A stretch of DNA of 64,000 nucleotides from Hippasteria phrygiana (taxonomy: Eukaryota > Echinodermata > Asteroidea > Valvatida > Goniasteridae): contig JAZGUH010000001.1 of the NCBI GenBank assembly GCA_037893225.1, positions 930,001 to 994,000 of the forward strand, read 5' to 3'. Position 1 is the first letter of the stretch; the number at the start of each line of letters is the position of its first letter. The translations under genes and the position numbers were made by a program. Below the pieces are notes generated by a model, which was given only the letters and a program-made list of their open reading frames with translations, was not told the origin of the DNA and ran no database searches. Positions 12,568-24,389 of this stretch are shown piece by piece.

Positions 12568-14951
12568 ACTTTTGCCCATAGCATTTGTACACGATTTCTT
12601 TCTGCCAGGCACTTTGGCTACTTTTATGCAGCCGATTGCCTTTAAACTTAACAGACACTTAGACCAACTACTCAGGATGCATGCCGAACTTTTACGTCAT
12701 GATGACGTCATCACGTGATTTTTTATGAATTTTTGAATTTTGAAAATCGTAACATTCATTAAATTATATCTAGCGAACAAAACAAGATATTTTCAAAATT
12801 CTTTTTCTTATAGCTTTGGTATGTCTCAAAGATATGCCCTAAATTGCGAAAATTGTGTGACGTCATGATGACGTCATCAAAAATGTGTTTTTTTATTAAC
12901 GCATGTAAGGGTCAATCCGATTACAAAAATGTATATATTGAATTTTCCTGTACCCAATTCCAAAATTTCATGATCGTGGCTCACTCAAGTAAGAAATGAC
13001 AGCCATTTCAAAATTTAGACCAAATTCAATATAACACAAAAGAATTCTGGGACGGGCTGATAACCATGGCTATTATGAGCTTGCTGTTTATAAAAGGGGT
13101 TGATTTCTAGTCTTTTTTCAAGTCGCTGAATTTTTGAAGTATTAAAATCGTAACATTCTTTTCAATATATCTAGCGAACAAAACAAGATATTTTCAAAAT
13201 TCTTTTTGTTATAGCTTTGGTATGTCTCAAAGATATGCCCTAAATGGCGAAAATTGTGTGACGTCATGATGACGTCATCAACAATATTTTTTTTTTTAAA
13301 CGCATGTAAGGGTCAATCTGATTACAAAAATGCATTCATTGAATTTTTCTGTACGTAATTCCAAAATTTCATGATCGTGGTTCACTCAAGTAAGAAATAA
13401 GAGCCATTTCAAAATTTTGACCAAATTCAATATAACACAAAGGAATTCTGGGACGGGCAGATAACCATGGCTATTATGTGCTTGCTGTTTATAAAAGGGG
13501 TTGATTTCTAGTCTTTTTTCAAGTCGCTGAATTTTTGAAGTTTTAAAATCGTAACATTCTTTTCAATATATCTAGCGAACAAAACAAGATATTTTCAAAA
13601 TTATTTTTGTTATAGCTTTGGTATGTCTCAAAGATATGCCCTAAAAGGCGAAAATTGTGTGACGTCATGATGACGTCATCAACAATATTTTTTTTTTTTA
13701 ACGCATGTAAGGGTCAATCCGATTACAAAAATGTATACATTGAATTTTTCTGTACGTAATTCCAAAATTTCATGGTCGTGGCTCACTCAAGTAAGAAATA
13801 GGAACCGTTTCAAAATTTAGACCAAATTCAATATAACACAAAGGAATTCTGGGAAGGGCAGATAACCATGGCTTAAATGAGCATGCTGTTTATAAAAAGG
13901 GTTGATTTGTAGTCTTTTTTCAAGTCGCTGAATTTTAAATTTTTGGAATCGTAACATTCTTTTCAATATATCTAGCGAACAAAACAAGATATTTTCAAAA
14001 TTCTTTTTGTTATAGCTTTGGTATGTCTCAAAGATATGCCCTAAAAAGCGAAAATTGTGTGACGTCATGATGACGTCATAAAAAAAAATTTTTTTTCAAG
14101 TCGCTAGAATATTGCCCATAGCATTTGTAAACTTTTTCTTTCTTACCGGCCACTTTGGCTACTTTTAAACTTAGCAGACACTTACTCCAACTGCTCACAA
14201 TGTGTGCCGAACCTTTACGTCATGATGACGTCATCACATGTCACGTGACGTCATCTTAAAGGGGCATTTTTCGAAGCCATGTATCTACAAAAGTACAAGT
14301 CCGATTAAGTTGGAACGTAATATCTAGGTATGCCACCGGGTGTTATAGATGAACATTGACATGACGTTATGATCAAGTCATAACATGTCACGTGGTGTCA
14401 TCTTAAAGGGGCACTCGCTAGATTATTGCCCATAGCATTTGTAAACGTTTTCTTTCTTACCGGCCAGTTTGGCTACTTTTAAACTTGGCAGACACTTACC
14501 CCAACTGTTCAGAATGTGTGCCTAACTTTTACGTCATGAAGACGTCATCACATGTCACGTGACGTCATCTTAAAGGGGCATTTTTCGAAGCCATATATCT
14601 ACAAATGTACAAGTCCGATTCAGTTGAAACACACCATTTAGGTATTCCACCCGGTGTCATAGATGAAAATTGACATGACGTTATGATGAAGTCATTACAT
14701 GTTATGTGATGTCATCTTAAAGGGGCATTCGCTAGGCTATTTCCCATAGCATTTGTACACGATTCCTTTTTTTAAACCAATCCTTCACACATCCAATAAC
14801 AACATCTTCATCCCTCCATCATTGCTAACTAACAAACAACTTTAAATATTGCATACACATTTGACATCCAAACTAACAATAAAAAAAATCGAAACAGCCC
14901 TGTGTTTGTCCACAAACACTTGCCTCTAGTTTTTTTTTGCTTCTTTTTCAG
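12568..14951. repeat. 2,385-bp higher-order unit, copy 1
   Basis: It is bounded by the T-tract/CAG motifs at 12,565-12,567 and 14,949-14,951. Its second half is nearly identical to the next unit at an offset of 2,385 bp: the segment at 13,817-14,068 equals 16,202-16,453. The high identity implies a recent tandem duplication, unlike the decayed units around 12 kb. Confidence 0.85.
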
Positions 14952-17336
14952 ACTTTTTGCCCATAGACTTTGTACACGTTTTCGTTCTGCCAGGCACTTT
15001 GGCTACTTTTATGCAGCCGATTGCCTTTAAACTAAACAGACACTTAGACCAACTGCTCAGGATGCATGCCGAAGAGTGACGTCATGATGACGTCATCACG
15101 TGATTTTTTATGAATTTTTGAATTTTGAAAATCGTAACATTCATTAAATTATATCTAGCGAACAAAACAAGATATTTTCAAAATTCTTTTTGTTATAGCT
15201 TTGGTATGTCTCAAAGATATGCCTTAAAAAGCGAAAATTGTGTGACGTCATGATGACGTCATCAAAAATATATTTTTTTTTTAACGCATGTAAGGGTCAA
15301 TCCGATTACAAAAATGTATACATTGTATTTTTCTGTACCCAATTCCAAAATTTCATGATCGTGGCTCACTCAAGTAAGAAATGACAGCCATTTCAAAATT
15401 TTGACCAAATTCAATATAACACAAAGGAATTCTGGGACGGGCTGATAACCATGGCTATTATGAGCTTGCTGTTTATAAAAGGGGTTGATTTCTAGTCTTT
15501 TTTCAAGTCGCTGAATTTTTGAAGTATTAAAATCGTAACATTCTTTTCAATATATCTAGCGAACAAAACAAGATATTTTCAAAATTCTTTTTGTTATAGC
15601 TTTGGTATGTCTCAAAGATATGCCCTAAATGGCGAAAATTGTGTGACGTCATGATGACGTCATCAACAATATTTTTTTTTTTAAACGCATGTAAGGGTCA
15701 ATCTGATTACAAAAATGCATTCATTGAATTTTTCTGTACGTAATTCCAAAATTTCATGATCGTGGTTCACTCAAGTAAGAAATAAGAGCCATTTCAAAAT
15801 TTTGACCAAATTCAATATAACACAAAGGAATTCTGGGACGGGCAGATAACCATGGCTATTATGTGCTTGCTGTTTATAAAAGGGGTTGATTTCTAGTCTT
15901 TTTTCAAGTCGCTGAATTTTTGAAGTTTTAAAATCGTAACATTCTTTTCAATATATCTAGCGAACAAAACAAGATATTTTCAAAATTATTTTTGTTATAG
16001 CTTTGGTATGTCTCAAAGATATGCCCTAAAAGGCGAAAATTGTGTGACGTCATGATGACGTCATCAACAATATTTGTTTTTTTTAACGCATGTAAGGGTC
16101 AATCCGATTACAAAAATGTATACATTGAATTTTTCTGTACGTAATTCCAAAATTTCATGGTCGTGGCTCACTCAAGTAAGAAATAGGAACCGTTTCAAAA
16201 TTTAGACCAAATTCAATATAACACAAAGGAATTCTGGGAAGGGCAGATAACCATGGCTTAAATGAGCATGCTGTTTATAAAAAGGGTTGATTTGTAGTCT
16301 TTTTTCAAGTCGCTGAATTTTAAATTTTTGGAATCGTAACATTCTTTTCAATATATCTAGCGAACAAAACAAGATATTTTCAAAATTCTTTTTGTTATAG
16401 CTTTGGTATGTCTCAAAGATATGCCCTAAAAAGCGAAAATTGTGTGACGTCATGATGACGTCATAAAAAAAAATCTTTTTTCAAGTCGCTAGAATATTGC
16501 CCATAGCATTTGTAAACTTTTTCTTTCTTACCGGCCACTTTGGCTACTTTTAAACTTAGCAGACACTTACTCCAACTGCTCACAATGTGTGCCGAACCTT
16601 TACGTCATGATGACGTCATCACATGTCACGTGACGTCATCTTAAAGGGGCATTTTTCGAAGCCATGTATCTACAAAAGTACAAGTCCGATTAAGTTGGAA
16701 CGTAATATCTAGGTATGCCACCGGGTGTTATAGATGAACATTGACATGACGTTATGATCAAGTCATAACATGTCACGTGGTGTCATCTTAAAGGGGCACT
16801 CGCTAGATTATTGCCCATAGCATTTGTAAACGTTTTCTTTCTTACCGGCCAGTTTGGCTACTTTTAAACTTGGCAGACACTTACCCCAACTGTTCAGAAT
16901 GTGTGCCTAACTTTTACGTCATGATGACGTCATCACATGTCACGTGACGTCATCTTAAAGGGGCATTTTTCGAAGCCATATATCTACAAATGTACAAGTC
17001 CGATTCAGTTGAAACACACCATTTAGGTATTCCACCCGGTGTCATAGATGAAAATTGACATGACGTTATGATGAAGTCATTACATGTTATGTGATGTCAT
17101 CTTAAAGGGGCATTCGCTAGGCTATTTCCCATAGCATTTGTACACGATTCCTTTTTTTAAACCAATCCTTCACACATCCAATAACAACATCTTCATCCCT
17201 CCATCATTGCTAACTAACAAACAACTTTAAATATTGCATACACATTTGACATCCAAACTAACAATAAAAAAAATCGAAACAGCCCTGTGTTTGTCCACAA
17301 ACACTTGCCTCTAGTTTTTTTTTGCTTCTTTTTCAG
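14952..17336. repeat. 2,385-bp higher-order unit, copy 2
   Basis: Near-identical to the preceding unit over most of its length. One visible difference is CATGAAGACGTCAT near 14,536 in copy 1 where copy 2 keeps the intact CRE pair near 16,920. It ends at T-tract/CAG 17,334-17,336. Confidence 0.85.
16601..16640. promoter_or_regulatory. Representative CRE/E-box composite cluster
   Basis: Within 40 bases there are two CRE cores (ACGTCA and TGACGTCA), then GTCACGTGAC, which contains the E-box CACGTG, overlapping a further TGACGTCA. TGACGTCA is the known CREB/ATF consensus. GTCACGTGAC matches the CLEAR-type site bound by MiT/TFE factors. The same composite recurs throughout the array, for example near 1,270, 2,923, 6,764 and 18,591. 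Binding is inferred from the motif only. Confidence 0.5.
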
Positions 17337-19288
17337 ACTTTTTGCCCATAGACTTTGTACACGTTTTCGTTCTGCCAGGCACTTTGGCTACTTTTATGCA
17401 GCCGATTGCCTTTAAACTAAACAGACACTTAGACCAACTGCTCAGGATGCATGCCGAAGAGTGACGTCATGATGACGTCATCACGTGATTTTTTATGAAT
17501 TTTTGAATTTTGAAAATCGTAACATTCATTAAATTATATCTAGCGAACAAAACAAGATATTTTCAAAATTCTTTTTGTTATAGCTTTGGTATGTCTCAAA
17601 GATATGCCTTAAAAAGCGAAAATTGTGTGACGTCATGATGACGTCATCAAAAATATATTTTTTTTTTAACGCATGTAAGGGTCAATCCGATTACAAAAAT
17701 GTATACATTGTATTTTTCTGTACCCAATTCCAAAATTTCATGATCGTGGCTCACTCAAGTAAGAAATGACAGCCATTTCAAAATTTTGACCAAATTCAAT
17801 ATAACACAAAGGAATTCTGGGACGGGCTGATAACCATGGCTATTATGAGCTTGCTGTTTATAAAAGGGGTTGATTTCTAGTCTTTTTTCAAGTCGCTGAA
17901 TTTTTGAAGTTTTAAAATCGTAACATTCTTTTCAATATATCTAGCGAACAAAACAAGATATTTTCAAAATTATTTTTGTTACAGCTTTGGTATGTCTCAA
18001 AGATATGCCCTAAATGGCGAAAATTGTGTGACGTCATGATGACGTCATCAACAATATTTTTTTTTTTAAACGCATGTAAGGGTCAATCTGATTACAAAAA
18101 TGTATACATTGAATTTTCCTGTACCTAATTCCAAAATGTCGTGATCGTGGCTCACTCAAGTAAGAAATAGGAGCCATTTCAAAATTTAGACCAAATTCAA
18201 TATAACACAAAGGAATTCTGGGAAGGGCAGATAACCATGGCTATTATGTGCTTGATGTTTATAAAAGGGGTTGATTTGTAGTCTTTTTTCAAGTCGCTGA
18301 ATTGTAAAATTTTTGGAATCGTAACATTCTTTTCAATATATCTAGCGAACAAAACAAGATATTTTCAAAATTCTTTTTGTTATAGCTTTGGTATGTCTCA
18401 AAGATATGCCCTAAAAAGCGAAAATTGTGTGACGTCATGATGACGTCATAAAAAAAAATCTTTTTTCAAGTCGCTAGAATATTGCCCATAGCATTTGTAA
18501 ACTTTTTCTTTCTTACCGGCCACTTTGGCTACTTTTAAACTTAGCAGACACTTACTCCAACTGCTCACAATGTGTGCCGAACATTTACGTCATGATGACG
18601 TCATCACATGTCACGTGACGTCATCTTAAAGGGGCATTTTTCGAAACCATATATCTACAAAAGTACAAGTCCGATTAAGTTGGAACGTAATATCTAGGTA
18701 TGCCACCGGGTGTTATAGATGAACATTGACATGACGTTATGACCAAGTCATAACATGTCACGTGGTGTCATCTTAAAGGGGCACTCGCTAGATTATTGCC
18801 CATAGCATTTGTAAACATTTTCTTTCTTACCGGCCAGTTTGGCTACTTTTAAACTTGGCAGACACTTACCCCAACTGCTCAGAATGTGTGCCTAACTTTT
18901 ACGTCATGATGACGTCATCACATGTCACGTGACGTCATCTTAAAGGGGCATTTTTCGAAGCCATATATCTACAAATGTACAAGTCCGATTCAGTTGAAAC
19001 ACACCATTTAGGTATGCCACCCGGTGTCATAGATGAAAATTGACATGACGTTATGTGATGTCATCTTAAAGGGGCATTCGCTAGGCTATTTCCCATAGCA
19101 TTTGTACACGATTCCTTTTTTTAAACCAATCCTTCACACATCCAATAACAACATCTTCATCCCTCCGTCATTGTTAACTAACAAACAACTTTAAATATTG
19201 CATACACATTTGACATCCAAACTAACAATAAAAAAAATCGAAACAGCCCTGTGTTTGTCCACAAACACTTGCCTCTAGTTATTTATTT
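17337..19288. repeat. Last higher-order block, ends the array
   Basis: It starts like the 2,385-bp unit but then follows the sequence of block 1 (1-1,673), including a deletion that leaves GACGTTATGTGATGTCATC near 19,050. It ends in the TGTTTGTCCACAAACA tail near 19,270. There the usual T tract is replaced by the unrelated repeat described next. Confidence 0.8.
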
Positions 19289-19401
19289 TTTATTTTTTTC
19301 AAGATGGCCGCCATTCTTTTTAAAATTTCTGACAACAGTACAGTAGGTCTTTCAACTTTTCAAAGATACAAAAGAGGAAGAGACATGGTGGACAAGAGAA
19401 T
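19284..19401 (+). repeat. Dispersed repeat abutting the array; inverted mate at 52,042-52,151
   Basis: The core AAGATGGCCGCCATTC and the following about 90 bp match the reverse complement of 52,042-52,151 with scattered changes. The repeat begins exactly where the CRE array stops, so the array edge may be an old insertion boundary. Confidence 0.75.
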
Positions 19402-19708
19402 GACAGGATGATCCCATATAATTTGCTAATTGGCTTCTGATTGGGATGTCCTGAAAAGCTAGAGTGACATGACTAATCTGGGGTCATCAGCTAGTTAGGT
19501 TTTTTTTTGGCACTATGGAGATCAGCCTGCAGGGTCACAGATGTGGCATGGTTCAGGGTGTATTTTTGTTTGTGTGAATTTAGTGCGCATTTTCAAATAG
19601 TTTATTCGTGTGTACTTTCGACAGAATGTGCTGGAGTTTAACATAACATGTAGTTTAAACTTTTAAATGTTTAACTTTTTCATAGTTTGAAAGAATTGTA
19701 TGCATGTA

Positions 19709-19880
19709 GTTTGTTAGCGTGTACTTTGAATGACAGAAGATAGAATTTACCTTATATAGTTTGTTAGTGTGTACTTTGAATGACAGAAGATAGAATTTAC
19801 GTTATATAGTTTATTAGTGTGTACTTTGAATGACAGAAGATAGACTTTACCTTATATAGTTTATTAGTGTGTACTTTTAA
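19709..19880. repeat. 50-bp tandem repeat, about 3.4 units
   Basis: GTTTGTTAGTGTGTACTTTG recurs with starts at 19,709, 19,759, 19,809 and 19,859, an exact 50-bp period. The first three copies also share GACAGAAGATAGA; the last is truncated. It is noncoding as far as I can see. Confidence 0.9.
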
Positions 19881-20269
19881 ATAGTCTGTTACCTTTATCT
19901 AGTTTATGTTAGTAAAAACTTTTATATAGTCTGTTAGGTCAAGTTAACTAAGACTCGGATGGTCTGTCCTTGATACATGTATTCCAATTTCCATCCATTT
20001 AGAAAAACAGGTCCCGTGCATCAGAACAGAACAACTTTTCAATACTTTCATCATCCTTGGTGAAAGTTGGTGGGGAGGGTTTGTTTAGTCCAGTTTAATG
20101 TCCGTGTAACAGATGTAATCAGTTTAGAAGGTCAAAAGAGTTATAACTGTAAAAGTGATTATCAAAGGAGCCCATATGTCTTCCATTTGCAGTTAAATTT
20201 ACCATGCAGACATTCCCAGAAATCGGAATGTTAACTTCAAGTGAATACATACATGTATCCTTGTACATG

Positions 20270-20460
20270 TACTGTATTACGTTCGAGGACAAGCGGAGAA
20301 AGAAAACACAAAAGAATCTTTCTTGTCCTCGAGAGACGGTCTTTTGTTAAAATCGGTCCTCGAACATACGACTACGTGCTTAGTCTATGGGGTTTGGCTA
20401 TATTAAAGGAAGAATAGGAAACACAAAGCATTGTCCTCGTGAGTATAGGTAAGTACGACT
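20270..20460. repeat. Diverged member of a 'GTCTATGGGG' dispersed element
   Basis: TAGTCTATGGGGTTTGGC, then AATAGGAAACACAAAG and a terminal GTCCTCGTGAG parallel the layout of the better preserved copies at 22,110-22,204 and 39,896-39,992. GTCCTCGA also flanks the left side, suggesting a short terminal inverted repeat. Confidence 0.5.
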
Positions 20461-20559
20461 GTGTGTGTGGTTCAGTGTGAAATCCTTCAAGTTTTTTTGG
20501 CCAACCTCAGTCCCAGGATCCTTATTCCTTATTGCAAGCAGTGTGGACTGAGTTCCTAA

Positions 20560-20779
20560 TAATCCCTTGGGCACGGTATTTTACGGGAGACGTCGGGGTG
20601 TTGCAGCGGTTCTGGCAGCCAAATCGAACCGCTACAATGTGTTTGTGCAGTCAAGCATGACATAAACAATAATCAAACAATGGATTTAAACTGCACAAAT
20701 GGTGGCCAATGGCGTCATCCGGCCTGGTGGCACCTTTTTTTTTGAAGCCATATGGCATCATCCGTATGCAAGTAGTTAA
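20560..20779 (+). mobile_element. Old copy of a piggyBac-like MITE
   Basis: Aligns along its length with the cleaner copy at 27,303-27,523: shared CGGTATTTTACGGGAGACGT, TACAATGTGTTTGTGCAGTC and CATCCGGCCTGGTGGCAC. Its ends have decayed (AATCCCTTGGGCACGG and CGTATGCAAGTAGTTAA), so it is the older insertion. The minus-strand open frame across it is incidental. Confidence 0.75.
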
Positions 20780-22109
20780 CAGCTGAGAAAGTTCGTTGAA
20801 TGAGGACAGCCTCCTAAAATAATCAAGATTTCCTTTTCCAGGAAGCATGCACACACGGTTTCCTGTCTTATCTCCAGGGGAGCAAGCCTTTCCAGTCTGT
20901 TGAGATTGCTGTGATGATGTGTCCCACCCCGGACCAGACACCTTGCATTTAGTGCCTGGGATTTGATGCACTAGGCCATTCATGCAGCACTTGAGCAGTC
21001 TGGCAGGTCAGGTTGTAGCCAGACCAACAAATAAACAAATGGTTTATAATTTTTTTGTTTGTTTTTTTTTTTCAAATTGAAAAAAGGAAAAAGAAAATTG
21101 TCTCCCGATTTGTGTTTAAAAAATATTTTTTGCTTTAAAATAGCAATTATCCAGTACTAGATATCCAGTACTTATCTACTTTGGCTTTACGGGGGAAAGC
21201 ATAAGGGTAAAAAATGACAAGAACTTCCTAATTCAGTTATTGGTGTCTTATCGTGGATGACCCATTGGTACCTTAGGCCCAGGGGTGATGCACCAGTTGC
21301 TTCATCATGTGTTGTGGGACTCACTGCCATACGTAGTTGTACATGCTTCTAATGGATGTTCAGGGAAATGTTATGTAGTGCTGTTAATGATACAGAAGGA
21401 CATACACCCACAGGTTGTTTTGAAAGCTTGTAGAAAGTTACACTGTACAGCAGCTAGCTAGTGTCCCGATGGCTACGTACCTACACATGCCATTCATTGC
21501 GTGCGTGATGCCACAAGCGCACATGTATCAAGTTCAGAATGTGTTGTGAACATTTTTTGCCAAATGCTGTACACATAGGACTGGTTGGGTGTGGGGAGAA
21601 AAACACTGTGAAAGTGCACAACAAAAGACAATGGATCATTTCTCAATGCTCGGCTTCGATACGGCTGACACTGAAACATTTTTATTTTGTACATCATCAG
21701 TATTTGAGAAAAATGATTCAGGACCATCACATTTTTGGCCCATGTAATTTGAATGAAAACACCAACTAATATTGGCGGAATAATGTCTTAAATATAACGC
21801 AGTGAATTAACCGTACGCTTACGCCGATATACGCGGTGCTTTATGATCTTTAGTACGTACTGAAGCCAGCTTTGATTAATGGCCCAACCGGGGAATTCCA
21901 TGTGCGTATTGAGCATGCGCATCGGCACTTGACCTCAGCGATGCCATGCAGCTTTGCATGCGCAGTGCTTAAAAGAACATTCGTGCGAAGTTTTGTGCGT
22001 GTGGACGGAAATTCGGTACCCTGTGGAGACATGAACACAATGGGAACAAAGGGACTGCATGAATACATGTACATGTAGGTCTCCACTAGGCAATTGTATG
22101 GGTTAGGTT
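20780..22109. other. Unassigned noncoding stretch
   Basis: AT-rich sequence with short open frames on both strands that mirror each other and have no recognisable domain. Nothing else is supported apart from a T-rich tract near 21,050-21,080. Confidence 0.4.
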
Positions 22110-22204
22110 GTCTCCACAAGGAATTTTGTGTACAAAGTCTATGGGGTTTGCTTAATACAGGGACAAAGGGGAGAACAATGCCATGTCTCCACAGGGATGT
22201 AAAA
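22110..22204 (+). repeat. Dispersed element copy sharing an 18-bp core with the CRE array
   Basis: GTCTCCACAAGGA at the start and ATGTCTCCACAGGGAT at the end bracket TGTACAAAGTCTATGGG. The paired copy is 39,896-39,992. The reverse complement of the core, CCCATAGACTTTGTACAC, occurs in the satellite array near 5,521 and in the 605-bp units. Confidence 0.7.
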
Positions 22205-22500
22205 ATGAGATTGTGTGGTCTGTGTCGGCTGTGTACGTGGTTTGCGAGATGTTTGATTCACTTACATTTCCCGTCATGTGGCAATATCTAAATGTATCTA
22301 TTACGTCCAAAAAAGGAAGCAAAAGAAAATACTATGCAAACTACAGCAAAAATAAAAGACAACGTGTCTGCAGACAAGACTGGGAGTGGGACTTTGTCTG
22401 GCTTTTTAGCTACGATGGAAATATGATGTTTTGCCGTGTGTGCCGTGAAACAAAAATGACCGGAGGGAGTGGAAGGAAACAGAACCTTATCATTCAGTAA
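22183..22500 (+). pseudogene. Possible TTF/BED-type zinc-finger fragment
   Basis: An open frame of 105 codons. Its last third reads QDWEWDFVWLFSYDG followed by MMFCRVCRETK. That pattern (W..DF.WL, about ten residues, M.C..CR) resembles the N-terminal TTF-like zinc finger found in hAT-transposon-derived and ZNF862-like proteins. The usual downstream His pair is not present before the stop codon at 22,498-22,500. The ATG lies inside the dispersed repeat at 22,110-22,204, so the start is probably not genuine. A basic stretch (KRKYYANYSKNKRQR) precedes the finger. It may be a captured exon, a broken transposase remnant or chance; no donor splice site at the end is evident. Confidence 0.35.
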
Positions 22501-22926
22501 TTTCTTTTCTATTTTATAGTTTGAATATAGTTTTATAGTTTTTTATAATTTTAATACGATATTTCCACAACACCGTAGGGAGTTATGGTTAATGAGATAT
22601 GTTACAATGTGTCCATTAAATGTGGGCTAGTAAAAATGTCTGTAGGCTAGTAAAAAAAAAACAGTTAACTTGCCAGGTGGGCTAGTTAAAACAAAAAAAA
22701 TAGCTTATGGTCGAGGCCCGATTGATGAGAAAACTTGTTTGTGATAATTCAGTCATCTTGATTGTGGATGATTGCCAATGTTCAAATGGGCCCTGAAGCT
22801 TATGTTTGTGTACAAACAACAAACATGACAATTTATGTCTAGTAGTATTTTCTGACTGCACAAAAGATTGTTTTAAAAAGTCGACTTATCATTAGCAATA
22901 ATAAGTTATCCCTCTTTTCTCATCAG

Positions 22927-23236
22927 TTCTTCAGGCAGAATGTTCCTGAACTCAAGAAGTACTTCCCGGACTATCTGGGCGAGTGCGGTCGCATGATTGT
23001 AGTAGCTGAAGCTGGTACACCCCTGATCGAGTACTGCAATGCATCGTGGGATGTCCGTGCCGATCTCGCTCGACAGATCCTACAGATGATTCACGATTTC
23101 CAGAATGCCAGCCATGATTGGCTGGTAATTTTTGGCGATTTCAGATACGAGAACTTTGCAGTGACGGCAGATGGGCAAATCCAGGTGCTTGATCTTGAAG
23201 ATATTATGATCATCGACAAGCAAGAGATTTTACCAG
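22927..23236 (+). CDS. DIPK2-like divergent kinase, antepenultimate coding exon
   Basis: The exon follows a good acceptor (TCTTTTCTCATCAG, ending at 22,926) and ends before the donor GTTAGT at 23,237. It encodes 103 residues plus one base (phase 1). Residues 17-28 contain YLGECGRMIVV, and residues 41-60 an amphipathic helix typical of a kinase C-lobe. Residues 69-79 (FGDFRYENFAV) sit where the catalytic loop lies, with Asp71 and Asn76 as catalytic-loop equivalents. VLDLED (87-92) sits at the DFG position. This layout is that of the FAM69/DIPK family of secretory-pathway kinases; the C-terminal exons point to DIPK2 (DIA1/HASF). Human members are Golgi or secreted proteins. The N-lobe and signal-sequence exons are not identified in the window. 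Function in this organism is inferred. Confidence 0.72.
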
Positions 23237-24389
23237 GTTAGTTTTACGGACAGAAATACCGGTCACTGAAATACTGGCGAGATTTCTCCGGATTTTTCCT
23301 ATATTTCAGGATTTTTCGTGAGACATCTTCCAGATTTCTGGAAGATTTTTGGGTCCTTAAAACCCTCTTACTATTTAAAAGGTCAAAATCAGTCAACATT
23401 TCATTCCACCTCCCCTGCTATACTTTTACACAGACATGATCAGATTACATGTGGTTTTGTACTATGGCAGGAGGGTAAAAAACAATCACCTTGACTGATT
23501 TTGACCCATACAACAACATGGCTCAGAATGTATTTTTGCATAGGAATGTTTATATTGTTTTTATCATTCCAAAATGACCTCTGCAACCTGAAACAGTCTT
23601 CTTTTAATTATAATGACCAAATTGCAATTTTGAACTGTATCTTTTGGTAAACAAATGCAGTTTACTTGTGCATTTTTCAGCAACACCAGACAAAGAAAAT
23701 TGCCTCCAAATGTTTTGTTGACTTTTCATTTTCCTCATATCCCACCCCGTGATCACACAGAATACAATGATAACATTCACCATAAAGTCACTGATAGACT
23801 TTTAGCAGACCTTTAGCTACTTGCATCAAAATTATTTTGTTTAAAGGTGGAAATCAGCGTTTTCCGAAGAGGGATGTTATCGTAGGGTGGCAGAGTATCT
23901 GATCCACAACTTGATTGGTTTAAGTTGAATCGCAGATGTTGAAGAAGCCATTCAGCCAATAGGAAAATTTGTATGCACTGTATGGTAAAACACTGACCAA
24001 TTAAAGTAATCATTTCATAGATTGTGCAGCCACAATAGGGCATATTTCAGGCAAAAAGGAACCAGAGCCGAACGACACATTTTTGGCCAAAAAAGTCACT
24101 AGTTTCCTTGCGGAGAATTACTCACCAATCTACTTACTCTTGGATTAAGGACAAAGCACCCTTGCTCGCAGGCAAGCTACTCATAAAAAAATCTTGAAAA
24201 CCCTGTGCCAACATGTGGATGGTTTGTGATTTTTTTTTCTGTTAATATTTATTACTACAAAAGTTAAGCAATTTCTCAATTCGAAAGTTTTTAAAAAACA
24301 AGTTCCAATTCAAGTAATCTCTGTACATACTACTGTATTGTATATTGTATATATTTAAAAAAGACACTGCATTTGTATCTTCTTTTCAG
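23237..24389 (+). other. Intron between kinase exons
   Basis: It begins GTTAGT and ends TTCTTTTCAG, with phase 1 on both sides. It contains the palindromic MITE-like repeat at 23,359-23,507 and the 44-bp segment (23,511-23,554) that recurs at 32,783. The rest is AT-rich with no further coding signal. Confidence 0.65.
23359..23507 (+). mobile_element. MITE-like repeat in the kinase intron; inverted mate at 24,835
   Basis: Inner ends GGTCAAAATCAGTCAA and TTGACTGATTTTGACC are inverted copies of each other, so the unit is itself a hairpin. The full segment matches the reverse complement of 24,835-24,984 across the flanking intron, with a few mismatches. Confidence 0.8.

Larger units (their letters stand above)
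1..19288. repeat. 19.3-kb complex tandem array rich in paired CRE palindromes
   Basis: The whole stretch is made of related AT-rich repeats punctuated by two TGACGTCA octamers separated by TGA and followed by TCA. I count at least 40 intact paired copies by eye. Three main unit types alternate: an about 400-bp unit starting near CGCATGTAAGGGTCAAT, an about 150-bp unit centred on CTTAAAGGGGC and CAAGTCCGATTAAG, and an about 605-bp unit at 8.1-11.2 kb. The short open frames inside are low-complexity or are repeated only because the DNA is repeated. I see no gene. The right edge is sharp near 19,288, where the sequence turns into a different dispersed repeat. The array could be intergenic or lie in a large intron of the downstream kinase gene; the sequence does not decide. 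Confidence 0.93.

Noticed and set aside
1..19288. CRISPR-like regular repeats
   Set aside because: The repeats are long and have no unique equal-length spacers; exons and SINEs nearby show a eukaryotic genome.
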